64,000 nucleotides of DNA from Rattus norvegicus (lineage: Eukaryota > Chordata > Mammalia > Rodentia > Muridae): assembly GCF_036323735.1 (NCBI RefSeq), contig NC_086034.1, positions 28,492,439 through 28,556,438 on the forward strand. The letters are read 5' to 3'. The first letter of the stretch is position 1. The number at the start of each line of letters is the position of its first letter. Positions 35,491 through 46,136 of this stretch are shown piece by piece. Under the pieces are notes generated by a model, which searched no databases, was not told the DNA's origin, and saw only the letters and a program-made list of their open reading frames with translations. Position numbers and translations under genes: made by a program.

Positions 35491-37067
35491 CATGTTTCAA
35501 AACAAAAATTCAGCTGTACTTTTATTTGTCTTGTTGAGTTTAATGTAGATTATCATTATACTACATGCTTCAATTTCTTTATGACTTTAGGTGATATATT
35601 TAGTACTTCATAAAATAAAAAAAAATATTCTCTCTTGAGTCTCTCCCCTCCTCTCCCTCTCTTCTATCCCTCACAAAAAGAAATTTTCTTAATATAAAAC
35701 CTCTCCACCCTACAAAATACCAACAAATTCTCCTAAAATCATTTTTCTAAAGAAACAAAACGTTTTAACCCTCTTCATCAACTTTCCTTTCATTGTTTGA
35801 AATATGTCAGTTTGGAAATTGTGCTTTTAAAATGCAGGCATTGAAACTAAACACAAGATCTCTGGCAAGAACAGTCCATACCAGAGTGAAAATATCATCT
35901 ATTTCCAAATAGGTTCTCTCTTCACTTTCCAAATATCCACTGTGAAGTTTCCATGAAGGAAAAGTACTCTGGCCAACATGTATTTAACAGAGGAGAGACA
36001 AAAATGTTTCCTTGAGGGCAGCTCATTTTAAGGCAAATTTGCGCAAAAAGGGTGAAATTTTCTGTCATGTTGCAGGGTTTAGAAATACCCAAGACACTGA
36101 CTTTTGGGCATTCCTGTAGGGAAAATTCTAGAGAACTGGAAGAGAGATGACCCATGCTGTAAATCTGTGGCACCTGGTAAGATATGAAGGAATCTAAGGA
36201 AATAGCAATATTGCTGCTTTTGTCTTCTCCCCGAGCAAGCACGTCTGTCATTGATGATGTCACCTTCCACTGACATCACAGTCCAATCGCTTCAGCTTTG
36301 CCACGTGGATTGCATGCCAGCAACTCTCCAGAAACTGACAAGCCTTCAGAACAAGATTCCGGTTTCTGGAGCATCCAAATTCCTAGCCTGAGCAGCTACA
36401 GAGCTGGACTACACAGTGCCTATTGAGGAAGCCAATTGAAGAAGTCCCTTTAAATAACACACATAATTCTATCTCTGTGTTCCTCCTAATAACTCTGCCT
36501 GATATTGTAGGTGATTTCAAATAGTGATCCTTAATAATAAGGAAAAGAAAGCTAAGAAATGAGGTAGGGTGTGGCAATATTACTTCAGATAAACCGACAC
36601 ATGGGGAGAATTATCTATGTGGAGAACATGGAAGATAAGCATCACATAAATGAACACTGTTTTTAACCTTCTGGCCAGAAATGGCTTACTGTGCCATGAA
36701 GTAAAGAAAAATATGTGGTTATTGTCTGTAACAAACCCACTGACTAGCAAGGGGATAGCTATGTTGCATATAATTAAATTGGAGTGGTTCACAGCAAGCT
36801 AGTTCAAGTTCATTGGGTTAGATTTGCCAGTCAGTTTAGCTCTATTAGTGATTTTCTTTTACAACCTAAGAGACTGTAAATGGTAGGAATGAAAGAGGAA
36901 GTGGGCAGAGCTGAGAATGAAGCATAGATCTGAGTCTTGCACATCCAAGAAGTGAGGTCAAATGGGTGGTCTAATACCCAAAGCAGAAAAGCAGAAACAA
37001 GAACACTAGAAATGTAAGTAGAAGTCTAGGAAATGAGAGAATATAGCAAATAAAGATACATCACAGG
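35491..37067. other. Unassigned sequence
   Basis: A pyrimidine-rich stretch (CTCCCCTCCTCTCCCTCTC) lies at about 35643-35665. The 113-codon minus-strand frame at 35922-36263 has no recognisable domain. No gene supported. Confidence 0.38.
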
Positions 37068-37260
37068 TTTTTTTTTAATTTCATGTATGTGTAGATGTCT
37101 GTGTGGGGATATGAGCAGTTGTTACAGAGGCTAGAACCTTCGGAAGCCTCTGGGAGCTAGAGTTACTGGTGTTTGTAAGCCACTTGATGTGGATGATGCG
37201 AACTGAACTTGGGTCCTTTCTTGGAACAGTACACGATGTTCACCACTGAGCCATATTCTC
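37068..37260 (-). mobile_element. B3 SINE, antisense
   Basis: From a T-rich run, ATGTATGTGTAGATGTCTGTG, GCCTCTGGGAGCTAGAGTTAC, TTTGTAAGCCACTTGATGTGG and CACCACTGAGCCAT follow in the order expected for the reverse complement of a B3 SINE, whose tRNA-like head is at the right end. Diverged, no TSD resolved. Confidence 0.65.
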
Positions 37261-37429
37261 ATAACCCAGATTCTTGACCCAACTATTTAGGGGTCTTCCT
37301 GGTAAGATACATTACTGCGTTACTAAATTTCAAGGCCATGAGCTAGATGGAGAGATTTGATCTCTTTATGATGTCATGTATCTTTATGGAGACTTTTAAA
37401 TTCAATACTGTGTTTTAAAGAAAGTTGAT

Positions 37430-37800
37430 GTTTAGCCTTGATTGCCAATTTAATTAGACTGGGAAAACAACTCAAAGGTTACCACTAATGATTTCCTCAT
37501 GATTTGCCTGTGATGTTTTTTCAAATACAATTAAGTGGGGAATACCTACACACATCGGTGGCAATATCCAATAAGTTAGCAACAGAGATGAATCAAAGCA
37601 AAAGAAAAACTCAGCTAACAAATAGATGTTACAATATGAATAGCTCTCATTCATACCCATACTCATTACCTTCTTCCTCCTCAGTGTTCTGACTCACCAC
37701 AACAGAGACAACTGACTGGAGTAGAACCTCAGAAACCATAGGCCAAAACATTGCCTCCTTTCAAATTGATTCTTTCATTGCAATTAAAATAGAACATAAA
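37430..37800. repeat. Possible ancient LTR/MER-type repeat
   Basis: GATGTTTAGCCTTGATTGCCAATTTAATTAGACTGG resembles the start of a widespread mammalian/rodent repeat, and CAGAAACCATAGGCCAAAACA resembles a MaLR-type 3' part. Too diverged for naming. Confidence 0.3.
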
Positions 37801-37971
37801 TTAAAACAATAAGCAAGGCCTATTGTGTGTCTATTGAAAACATAAATGAGAACTGTGAGTGAGCCCAAGTAAAGATCCCTGCAAAAGAATGTTCCAGATT
37901 GCATTCAATCTTAAAAATTCAAAGTACATTGAATGCTGATGCACTAGAATTCTTTACATGATAGGGTCTTT

Positions 37972-38033
37972 ACTAAGGTGTCTATACTTAGTGTCTATAG
38001 ACACTAAGGTGTCTATTCTATACTAAGGTGTCT
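37972..38033. repeat. 22-bp perfect palindrome within a triple ACTAAGGTGTCT repeat
   Basis: ACTAAGGTGTCT occurs at 37972-37983, 38003-38014 and 38022-38033. Between and across the first two lies a perfect 22-bp palindrome (37987-38008) with half-site CTTAGTGTCTA. The arrangement suggests local template switching. Confidence 0.9.
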
Positions 38034-38636
38034 TAAGTGTTAAGTTTTCTGTGAGATATAGAAGTCTTAAAAGGCTCAGTTTAGAAGAATCAAATTGTTA
38101 TGATCAGTGCAACTCTTAGAATTGTGAAGTTAGATTAGCAGCTGTAATTAACTAATCAGTGAATGGCAAAAATGATTTCTATATGTAAATATGGTATTAA
38201 AATAGACTGTCAGATCCTTTCAAATATAGTATCATGGCAAGCATAAAATCTAAACTAAACTTCAGAGATTACCAAGGCCAGCTGCATAAATTTGTTGAGT
38301 AGAGAGACAGCTCCAGAACACAAATCATCAACATATATTTAAGGAAAACTATGTAATAGTTTCTATTGTGTCATAATCATTTGTTCTCAAAAGCTTCATG
38401 ATTTCAGAGGTGATTATTTAGGTCTATATCATTTTTAAATAATCATAGTGGAGTCCATACATACAAATATCATTGGGGCCCAATTAGCTCTATGACTGGT
38501 TATCTGTGTGCTCTATGGGAAGGGCCATTAAAGAGCTGTCGGGCTTGTAAGAAAATATGAGAGACAATAATAATGGAAAAGTACTTTTTAAGGATATTTG
38601 CATCATCTTGTATACTCTCCTATTGTGAGAAGCAAG

Positions 38637-38638
<2 letters not shown>

Positions 38639-38681
<43 letters not shown>
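38639..38681. repeat. (GA)n microsatellite
   Basis: About 21 GA units with one GAAAGA interruption. The minus-strand Leu/Ser-rich open frame here is an artefact. Confidence 0.96.
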
Positions 38682-39339
38682 TCCAAGAACTTCCATTTTG
38701 AGGGCTAACTACTAATCAGAGTGATTGGTGAAATCAACACACCATATCACACAGAGTAACTAATGTTGAAAACGAATTTTAGTATTACAAAATCAAGGAC
38801 ATAGTAGTGAAAATAGCAAATAAGTATTCTAATAAACATAATAAAAATCCTACATTTTGTGAGAAACAGGAGATATCTCTCTTGTTCAATGGTGTCCTCA
38901 CCCCAAAATGTGGCTCTTATTGGCAAAACCAAATATATACCAAATAGATAAATAACTTTAAGTAGAAGTTAATTTTCCTCCAGAAGCTTTAGGATGCTGA
39001 AAAATATCTGAATAATGCCTTTGAAGAAAAGTAGGGTAATGCTGTGACTTTGAACATGCCCTCTGGCTTACACCATGGTTTTGCCTGCTATTAGGTATCT
39101 TTAGAGAAAGTATTACATATTGTTAGAACTAAAATTCCTGACCTAGAAAATGAAAGAACCTACATCTGGTAACCTGAAATATGATCCTAAGCTATTTATT
39201 ATTACTTTCTTCAGGAAGAAGTACCTATACTCCTTCTCCTTTGATATGGTAGCCTTGTAACTATATTAGCCAATAGTGAAAGCTCTATACTTTTAAGAGT
39301 TGATCATAGGAGTTGATGCAACTCAGCCTTGATTGCAGC
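38682..39339. other. Unassigned sequence
   Basis: AT-rich; no gene or repeat recognised. Confidence 0.35.
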
Positions 39340-39652
39340 TTAAATGTAAAATGTTTCAATAGGCTCAGGACACTGGGGCCACAGCCTGCTGTGCTTTGTT
39401 GGGAAGGTTGTCGTGCCCTTTGGAGGTATTAATGCAGTAGAAGTACAATAGGGTTGTTGGGGAGTAAAGTTTGAGGTTTTTTAGACTAGCCCCACTTCAT
39501 GACGTTTTTTTATTACTGTAGACACAGTGTGACCATCTGCCTCATCCTTCTACTGTATGGTATGATAGACTGTATATCCTAAAACTGTAAGCCCTTCTTT
39601 AAGTTGCTTCTTGCCATGCATTTGTTCACATCAGTAGAAAAGTTAATAATAC
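39340..39652 (+). mobile_element. MaLR-like LTR (ORR1/MTE type), degenerate
   Basis: Family-like order: TTTCAATAGGCTCAGGACACT, GTGCTTTGTTGGGAAGGTTG, a CCCACTT segment, ATCCTAAAACTGTAAGCC, CTTTAAGTTGCTTCTTGCC and a terminal AGTAGAAAAGTTAATAATAC. The AATAAA region is mutated. It is a non-coding remnant of a nonautonomous ERVL-MaLR; no internal region is visible. Confidence 0.55.
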
Positions 39653-39779
39653 AGCCTTAATTATTACAAGACTCATCCTTCAGTTCAGAAATCTATGAAG
39701 TAGTTATTTTTACCCTAATATAGTCATATTGTGGGGAAGTCATATGACACAAAACAGATGTGTATACATACATGGAACA

Positions 39780-40281
39780 CTGTTGGGAGCGATGCCCTTG
39801 AAACCCTCCATTATTTATGTTAATATTATGCTTAGTCTTGAGCATGACTGGGTTCATGGAAAATCCCCAGCCAGCTGCAAAAGATTAATACAAATCTGGT
39901 GGTTAGGATGAATAATGATATGATATGATAAAGTTCTGACCTTCTTGAGTAATACATCTGATGTCAAGATACCCAATGTGATGACCTGTAACCTTTCTGA
40001 AAGACCAACATCCTGCTGATTAATAATATGACAAACCTGTAACCTGTCTGAAAAACCAACATCTTGTTGACATCAGCTGACCACACAAATACTGTGTCCT
40101 TGGCCTGCATAAATGTTTCCCACTTGCCCCCTCTCTCTGTTACCCCTATTATGGTATAAATTCAGCCTTGGGAAAAAATAAAATTGTTGCCTTGATCAGA
40201 CTCTTGTCTTGAAGTCCTTCTTTGTGTCTCTTGTCCCCCATTCTCTTCCAGGTACCCTCTGTGCCCTCGTTGACAGAACAG
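39780..40281 (+). mobile_element. Solo ERVK-like LTR with flanking 7-bp duplication
   Basis: A roughly 502-bp LTR beginning (C)TGTTGGGAGCGATGCCC, the type of start seen in rodent IAP/ERVK LTRs, and ending GTTGACAGAACA(G). The termini form a short inverted repeat CTGTT/AACAG. TGGAACA occurs immediately outside both ends (39773-39779 and 40282-40288), consistent with an integration duplication, although ERVK elements usually make 6 bp. A TATAAA lies at 40155-40160 and the polyadenylation signal AATAAA at 40177-40182, the close spacing seen in this LTR class. The U3 contains an imperfect tandem duplication (about 39983-40020 and 40036-40072). No gag, pol or env sequence flanks it, so it is a solo LTR left by LTR-LTR recombination. 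Confidence 0.8.
40155..40182 (+). promoter_or_regulatory. LTR TATA box and polyadenylation signal
   Basis: TATAAA followed 16 bp later by AATAAA inside the solo LTR. These would set transcription start and 3' end of the former provirus. Whether they still work here cannot be judged from sequence. Confidence 0.6.
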
Positions 40282-40288
40282 TGGAACA

Positions 40289-41537
40289 GAGATACTATCT
40301 TTGCTTCTGTCATTCCTCCATTATTATGATGCTGAAATCATAGACATAGGATTCCTCATTTAAGGGCACCAAAATTTGATTGATGCCAAGTTCTTACAAA
40401 GCAACAATAATTGTGACAGAAATACAGAGTAGCCAAAAAATGACAACACTGAAAAACCCAATGTGTGTACCTTGATTTTGGAGGAGACCACATGCAATTG
40501 CTGAGGGAACCTGTGTGAGTGTAAATGCTATTCTCAACAAGACTGGGTGACTGAATGCATGCCTAGGTGCTCAGCCAGATACCTCTCTGTGGATACTCCC
40601 ATTTTGTGATGATTAAAATAATAGGGTAGTAAACTGAGTATAGCAGATTGTCTTTCCTGCACACTCCTCCTATTACAGGTAGTCCTAATCTAGAGACTTG
40701 AGGAATTGAATAAAGCAAGAAGCCTGAGGAACAGGGAGTTCTTCCTGTTTGATGACCAAGATGATACATTTAGTTCTTCTATATAATAAAATGAAAAAAT
40801 AAGTAAGCTAAAATATGAAATGAAGCAAAGACTGGGCTTTTCTTGGATCTTCTGTTACCATACGAGCTCTTAGACAACTTACTCTTGGTTTTGCGTGTTT
40901 CAGATATCTGTATTGCCAATTGAAAATTTTAGGACCTCATAGCATCAAATCACACAAGCCCATTTTTAATGATTATTTATATATATGAATCTATAATTGT
41001 TCTGGTGTTTCTGGAGTAATCACAGTTGATGGAGATCTGAAAGACATTATAGGAGTTGAAAGGACCTCAAAGAGATAGTTGATAAAGTTGAGGCAATTGA
41101 GGAGAAGAAATTCTCAAGGATGAACAAAAATTAACCATTGTTAGTTGTAAAAAATGTGGCAAGAATCACTTGTAACAGTTAAAATAGCTGAGGGTTTTTA
41201 TCTGAGGGAATGCATAAGCTGAGAGAAAACTTAAGTTTTCAAGCACAATGTGCATGGAAGCCTATGTTTGCTAGGCATAAAAATCAAATTATTCATCTTC
41301 TTCAATTTCTCCCAGCAGAGGAATGTTAAATGTGTAAGCACCTCAAGATTTCAGAAAATCTCATAGGAATAAGTACACAAACATTTAAGCAGTATTTAGA
41401 AAGCTGGGAAGACATCTTATTTTAAGATGCTTGATATGTAAGCACAAGAATCTAAGAGAAATCCTAGAACCGAGATAAAATAATTGAATGTGTCTGAGTG
41501 CTTTTATAATCACACCACTGAAGTGGCAAAGATAGGT
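40289..41537. other. Unassigned sequence
   Basis: No repeat, exon or RNA gene recognised. Confidence 0.4.
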
Positions 41538-41866
41538 CTTAGTTACTGTTCTATAGCTGTGAAGAGACACTATGACTAAGACAATTTATAGGAGGAAACA
41601 TTTAATTAGGTGCTTGCTTAGAGATTTAGAGGTTTAGCCCATAATTATTGTGACAAGAAGACACACATGGCACTGGGGCAGTAGCTGAGAGCTTTACATC
41701 CTGCTCCATATGGCTGATGTGGGCTTTTGAAACCTCAAAGTTCCCTCATAGTGACAGGCTTCCTTCAGTAAGGCCACACCTCCTAATCCTTCTCAAATAT
41801 TTCCATTCCCTGGGCTTTCAAACATTTGAGTCTAAGAGGGTTTGTTCACATTCAAACCACGACAGT
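41538..41866 (+). mobile_element. RMER1-like rodent dispersed repeat
   Basis: Starts CTTAGTTACTGTTCTATAGC TGTGAAGAGACACTATGAC and continues with TTGCTTAGAGATTTAGAGG, GCAGTAGCTGAGAGCTTTAC, GGGCTTTTGAAACCTCAAAG, AAGGCCACACCTCCTAATCC and a TTCAAACCACGACAG end. This is the best-preserved of the four related copies. Nonautonomous and non-coding. Confidence 0.7.
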
Positions 41867-41884
41867 CTCTGATACTCATCAGAT

Positions 41885-42010
41885 AAGACCTGTAGCCTAG
41901 CTCTCAAGATTAGTAAGGGACACTGTCTCAAAATTCACATAATACAGAGTGTTGATCTCTAGTTTACACACATGTATATTTGTGTATTGCACACACACAA
42001 ACACACATGA
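41885..42010 (+). mobile_element. B4/RSINE1-like SINE fragment
   Basis: ACACTGTCTCAAAATTCACA, then GTTGATCTCTAGTTTACACA and a (CA)-rich end, the order of B4/RSINE1 3' parts. Old and partial. Confidence 0.42.
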
Positions 42011-43299
42011 AAAGATTAGAAATGATAGTGATGATATCTCATAAAACCCTTCAAAGAGGTTAAAGTGTTACAAGACTCTTAACAATACTGTACTAAGATC
42101 TCACCTTTGTTAATTGTAGTCTGAGAAATTTTAATGGCCTAGATTCTAGCAGCCTCAAAGAAAGTCAAAGTAGAAAAAGTATCATCTTACAGTGATTAAT
42201 GAGTATGAAATATATTTTAAGTTAATAACACTAGAAGTATATTAAGTATCTAAAAGAAGAAAGCCTGGGTTGGAAGGGACAGTGTCAGCTCAAAATGAAA
42301 AGACATCTTTGAATGTCTTTTACATCTGAACCTGTTACATCTTTGAATAGGAAGAAAACAAATGGCATTTTCAATTATGTACATGCCATTATGTTAGAAT
42401 AGAAATAACAAGTAAGGGAGGCCTAAGAGGCAGAGGGAAGAACTAAAAGCATTTGCTGATACTTTAGAGGAAGTCTTCAGATAGAATAGAACTAAGGTGG
42501 ACTATAATAAAAAAGACTGTTCCAGCAACAAAAAAAGAGAAATGGTAAATTTAGATGGCTAGTGCCTGAATTTTAGCTGGTGGAAATGTAGAAAGTCCAA
42601 TTCAGAGACCTTAAAGAAAAGAAAAAGAAATAACATTTTGTTTCTGGAATTTGAAGAAAGAGGGGTGATTTTTTATCACAATATGTGATGTGGTGATTAG
42701 AGAAACTAGAAAACAAGTTATTTCCACAATGTCCATCAAAATGTGTTTTCTATCCACACCCTTTATATCAGAGTCTACATGAGATGGAGTTCTTTGATCA
42801 ACATTTGCTTAAGTGATACTGACTCAATTCTGAGGCTGATGCCACACAATCAATGGGGCTGCTGGTATGTGTTTGTTGTTATTGTAGAATTCATATTTTT
42901 AATCTTCCGTGTCTTTTAAAAGTCTTAGAATGTTAAAGTACCTCACTGCGAGGATAAAAAGAAACCTAAAGGATCATATGCAGGCTTTTGAGTTTTAATC
43001 TCTATCTTTAAACATTTTAGTGTATGTGTTCAGCATCAAGAGTTATATTTTAAACGTACCATCCATAGCATTTGAGCCACTTCTAAAGTCATGAACCCTA
43101 AATAGATATTAAAGTCAAACACAGTTATGGAAACCCCTGTCAACTTTCTGGATTTTCCACCTGCATAATTTATGGTTATTTAAATGATGCTCTCAAGTTA
43201 CTAATTTTTGATCAAACCAACACAATTAAAACTAGCATATAGTTTCACAGAATTGCTGTGAGTCATCATACAAAAGCACAGGAAGCAGAATGTACATGT
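42011..43299. other. Unassigned sequence
   Basis: No repeat, exon or RNA gene recognised. Confidence 0.4.
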
Positions 43300-43579
43300 A
43301 ACTTTTATTTGCCAGATGTAATTGTTGTCTCAGAGGCTTACTGTTGAACAAAGTTACCTTTTCTAGCTATTTTTGAACTCTGATTGGCTGCTTCAACTCG
43401 TCAGTTCTGTCCCATTCTCTTTTCCAACCTGACTGATTCAAACTGGCTTCTCTCAGCTTCTGACGGTATTGCTCTGCTTGACCGCAAACTAACTGATTAG
43501 GTTATCTGCTCTAATCTTCTGGCTCCTTTTCATTCTCCAGCTCATTCTGTCTTCACTTGCAACCTGTCTCTGTAAAACT

Positions 43580-43620
<41 letters not shown>

Positions 43621-43646
43621 TCTGTGTGTGTGTGTATATGTATGTA

Positions 43647-43694
<48 letters not shown>

Positions 43695-44035
43695 TGTGTG
43701 CGTACTGTTCCCTTAAATTGATTTTCTTTCCTCTCTACTCTTATGAGATTTGGGCATATACTATCTATGCCTCATTCTTTCAAATCTTCTCTGATTTGTC
43801 ACTTTGTCTGTTCCTCAATTAGACATTACTTTCAAACATGGCAGTTTACTTCCACAAACTAACCTAACTTTCATGGTTTGGAATTTAAAATGTATACTAC
43901 TTTGTGTGTTTTTATTCCAGTCAGATCATCCTGTAGGCCAGAGCATGTCTGTTTCCCAGGAAGATTACATAGACCTAGAAGGTGATCCTTTCCCAGAACA
44001 GTCGTGTTGCTGGATTAAAATTCCTCTATAGCAGA
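43300..44035 (+). mobile_element. Dispersed repeat, copy B (plus orientation)
   Basis: Collinear with the reverse complement of 33266-34000. The simple-repeat block lies at the matching internal position, flanked by CTGTCTCTGTAAAACTG on the left and TGTCACTTTGTCTGTTCCTCAATTAG-type sequence on the right. The right end is GGATTAAAATTCCTCTATA. The left end is not sharply defined. The 75-codon frame at 43804-44031 is repeat-derived. Confidence 0.75.
43581..43701. repeat. (CT)n then (TG)n compound microsatellite
   Basis: About 18 CT units run into TG units with TATG interruptions, all inside dispersed-repeat copy B. The (TG)n part has Z-DNA potential. Confidence 0.97.
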
Positions 44036-44743
44036 GTATATATCATAACCTCAGAAATTTATAACTATAGTAACATGAGAAAATCAGGAACATGTTAAAT
44101 ATACAATAAAAATCATAATATTACTAGTGTCAGAATCATTAAAAGCTCATTTCCTTTGAAGAAGTTACTTAAGCAAGTCAATCAGAGAGATAACTCATTG
44201 TCAGGAATGTATATGACAAATGTAACTGGAGGAAAAAACTGATTAGCTTCTAACACTTATTGCATCCATGTTCAGGACCAGTTAATTTCCAGGATTTCCA
44301 CAACTAAAGGTGTCTGAGAAAGTGGTAATTTGCCTTTCTGACATAAAGAACAGATGACAAGGGATTGTGTCTTTGACTTGATCAATAGTGTAATCCAGTC
44401 TAGGACACTATGATCTCAAGTATCTTATATTCAGCCCTATCCATTCATATTTATTGCAGTGTTTTTTCTTACCCTTTAAAGACATTGAAAATGAGAACTG
44501 GAAATATGGATCAGTGGCCTAGATTCAATTTCCCATACTATGAAACTCTTTAATTGATACCGTGAAAACTGATATCTCCCAAAGGTATAAAACAATGAAA
44601 AGTGAGAAGAAAAAACATGGAGAGAGAACTTCTTACAGAACAATTTCTGTCAAGTTGAACAAGGTCTTAGGAAAATATTGATTATTTTAATTCTGTTCAA
44701 AACAATATGGTTTGTTAATACAATCTTTATTGTCTTTTATTTC
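44036..44743. other. Unassigned sequence
   Basis: No repeat or gene recognised with confidence. Confidence 0.38.
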
Positions 44744-44880
44744 CCTAATTTCTGTTGTAATAAAATATCCTGACAAAAAGCAATTTAGGAGAGAAAGGGT
44801 TTATTGGACTTTCAAATCCAGGTTACATTCACTGTCAGGAGCACAGAATGTAAATGCATACTTGACTATTTAACATAATT
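44744..44880 (+). mobile_element. RMER1-like fragment
   Basis: AATTTCTGTTGTAATAAAAT, CCTGACAAAAAGCAATTTAGG, GAGAAAGGGTTTATTGGAC is the diverged 5' part of the same family as 41538-41866. The remainder is lost or too diverged. Confidence 0.5.
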
Positions 44881-45819
44881 TCTTATCTCTCATCTCTCAG
44901 GAATTCAAATTCAGAGGTTCATGCTGTCCAGAGTAGGCTAGGTCTTCTCACATTCATTAATACAATCAAGAAAGTCTTTCATAGACTTGTTTCCAAGCAA
45001 ACTAGGCTGGACAATTCCTTATAGAGATTTTCCCCAGATGATTCTAGGTTGTGTAAAGTTGAGTAAGCTAACCCTCAAAACTACAAAAGCAGTTTTATCA
45101 TTCTTGAAATTCAAAAAAATATTTTTTCATAAACTCTCCACAAGCTTTTCTAATTTGGTATCATCATTTTACATTTGTATACCATATTTATTTTAAATAA
45201 AACCTAAAGAAACCATAAACAGGCAGTCAAGAACATTCTTAAAATAGATACTCAGATTAAAAAGAACTGTCAAAATAGTAGGTGTTTATGAAGCAGAACT
45301 TTTAAGAAAGAGATGAACAATGTTATCATAAGTAAAGAACATTTTGGAATAGGTACATACAACTGAAGTAAATGGTAGTAGCCTTGTCTATCAATGTTAT
45401 TGTTTCTAGAAAATTCTTAGTTTTGTGGTTATGAGGATGGAATCAAGTCAGCAAAGAAAAGCCATAAGAATGGATTTCTTTTTATGAAGACAAGCATACA
45501 TAGTCTGTTCAAGCAGAGGTCAGCTTAGCAAACTTCAAATATCAAAGAATAGTCTCTTTATTATCATTCCCTTTCATCATCCTATTAAAAATTACAAATG
45601 ATAGAGCAATTTGATATTAAATATTTCTTATCAAAATAAAAAATATTAATTAATAGGTCAACATTCATTATGAATAAAATAACATGTGGATAAAATATAA
45701 TCAAGTTAAAGAAATAAATGCACTTCTATTTTTTCCAAAATTAATCATTTGTCTTCTCTGAGTATGGCCTCTCAGTTCTTTAGAAATAGCAACTCAGTTT
45801 AGTTCTCATATTCACATTT
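44881..45819. other. Unassigned AT-rich sequence
   Basis: No repeat, exon or RNA gene recognised. Confidence 0.4.
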
Positions 45820-45924
45820 AAAATTATTAGTTGGGGTTGGGGATTTAGCTCAGTGGTAAAGCGCTTGCCTAGCAAGTGCAAGGCCCTGGGTTCGGTCCCC
45901 AGCTTCGAAAAAAAATTATTAGTT
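45820..45924 (+). mobile_element. ID SINE with 13-bp TSD
   Basis: Complete ID body GGGGTTGGGGATTTAGCTCA ... CCCAGCTTCG at 45833-45907 with a short A tail. It is flanked by AAAATTATTAGTT at 45820-45832 and 45912-45924. The A box (TAGCTCAGTGGTAAAGCG) and B box (GGTTCGGTCC) are readable; AGCTTCG carries a substitution from AGCTCCG. ID RNAs derive from BC1-type masters and are mobilised in trans by L1. Confidence 0.96.
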
Positions 45925-45934
45925 ATTATTTCTG

Positions 45935-45937
<3 letters not shown>

Positions 45938-45984
<47 letters not shown>

Positions 45985-45985
45985 C
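45938..45985. repeat. (TG)n with CG end
   Basis: About 20 TG units ending GCGCGCGC. Z-DNA-prone sequence, just right of the ID element. Confidence 0.97.
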
Positions 45986-46136
45986 ATCCAAGTGTGTATA
46001 TGCTGTGATGCACATGTGGAAGTCAAAGAACAATGGGTTCCACATGGGTCAAGTGATCCAACCCATGTCATGAATTTTTTCCATGAGTCATCTGGACAGT
46101 ATACTTGTCTTAATTTTATAGTATAGTCCTTATATT
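45986..46136 (-). mobile_element. Degenerate B3-like SINE, antisense
   Basis: GCACATGTGGAAGTCAAAGAACAATGGGTTCC ... CATGGGTCAAGTGATCC ... CATGAGTCATCTGG follows the order of the reverse complement of a B3-type SINE, with the (TG)n as its eroded tail region. Low conservation. Confidence 0.42.

Noticed and set aside
35084..35613. Two overlapping plus-strand frames with Gln- or Ala-rich runs
   Set aside because: The CAG repeat read in different frames gives polyGln or polyAla; the two frames conflict, there is no domain, and the region looks like a repeat or LTR-like block.
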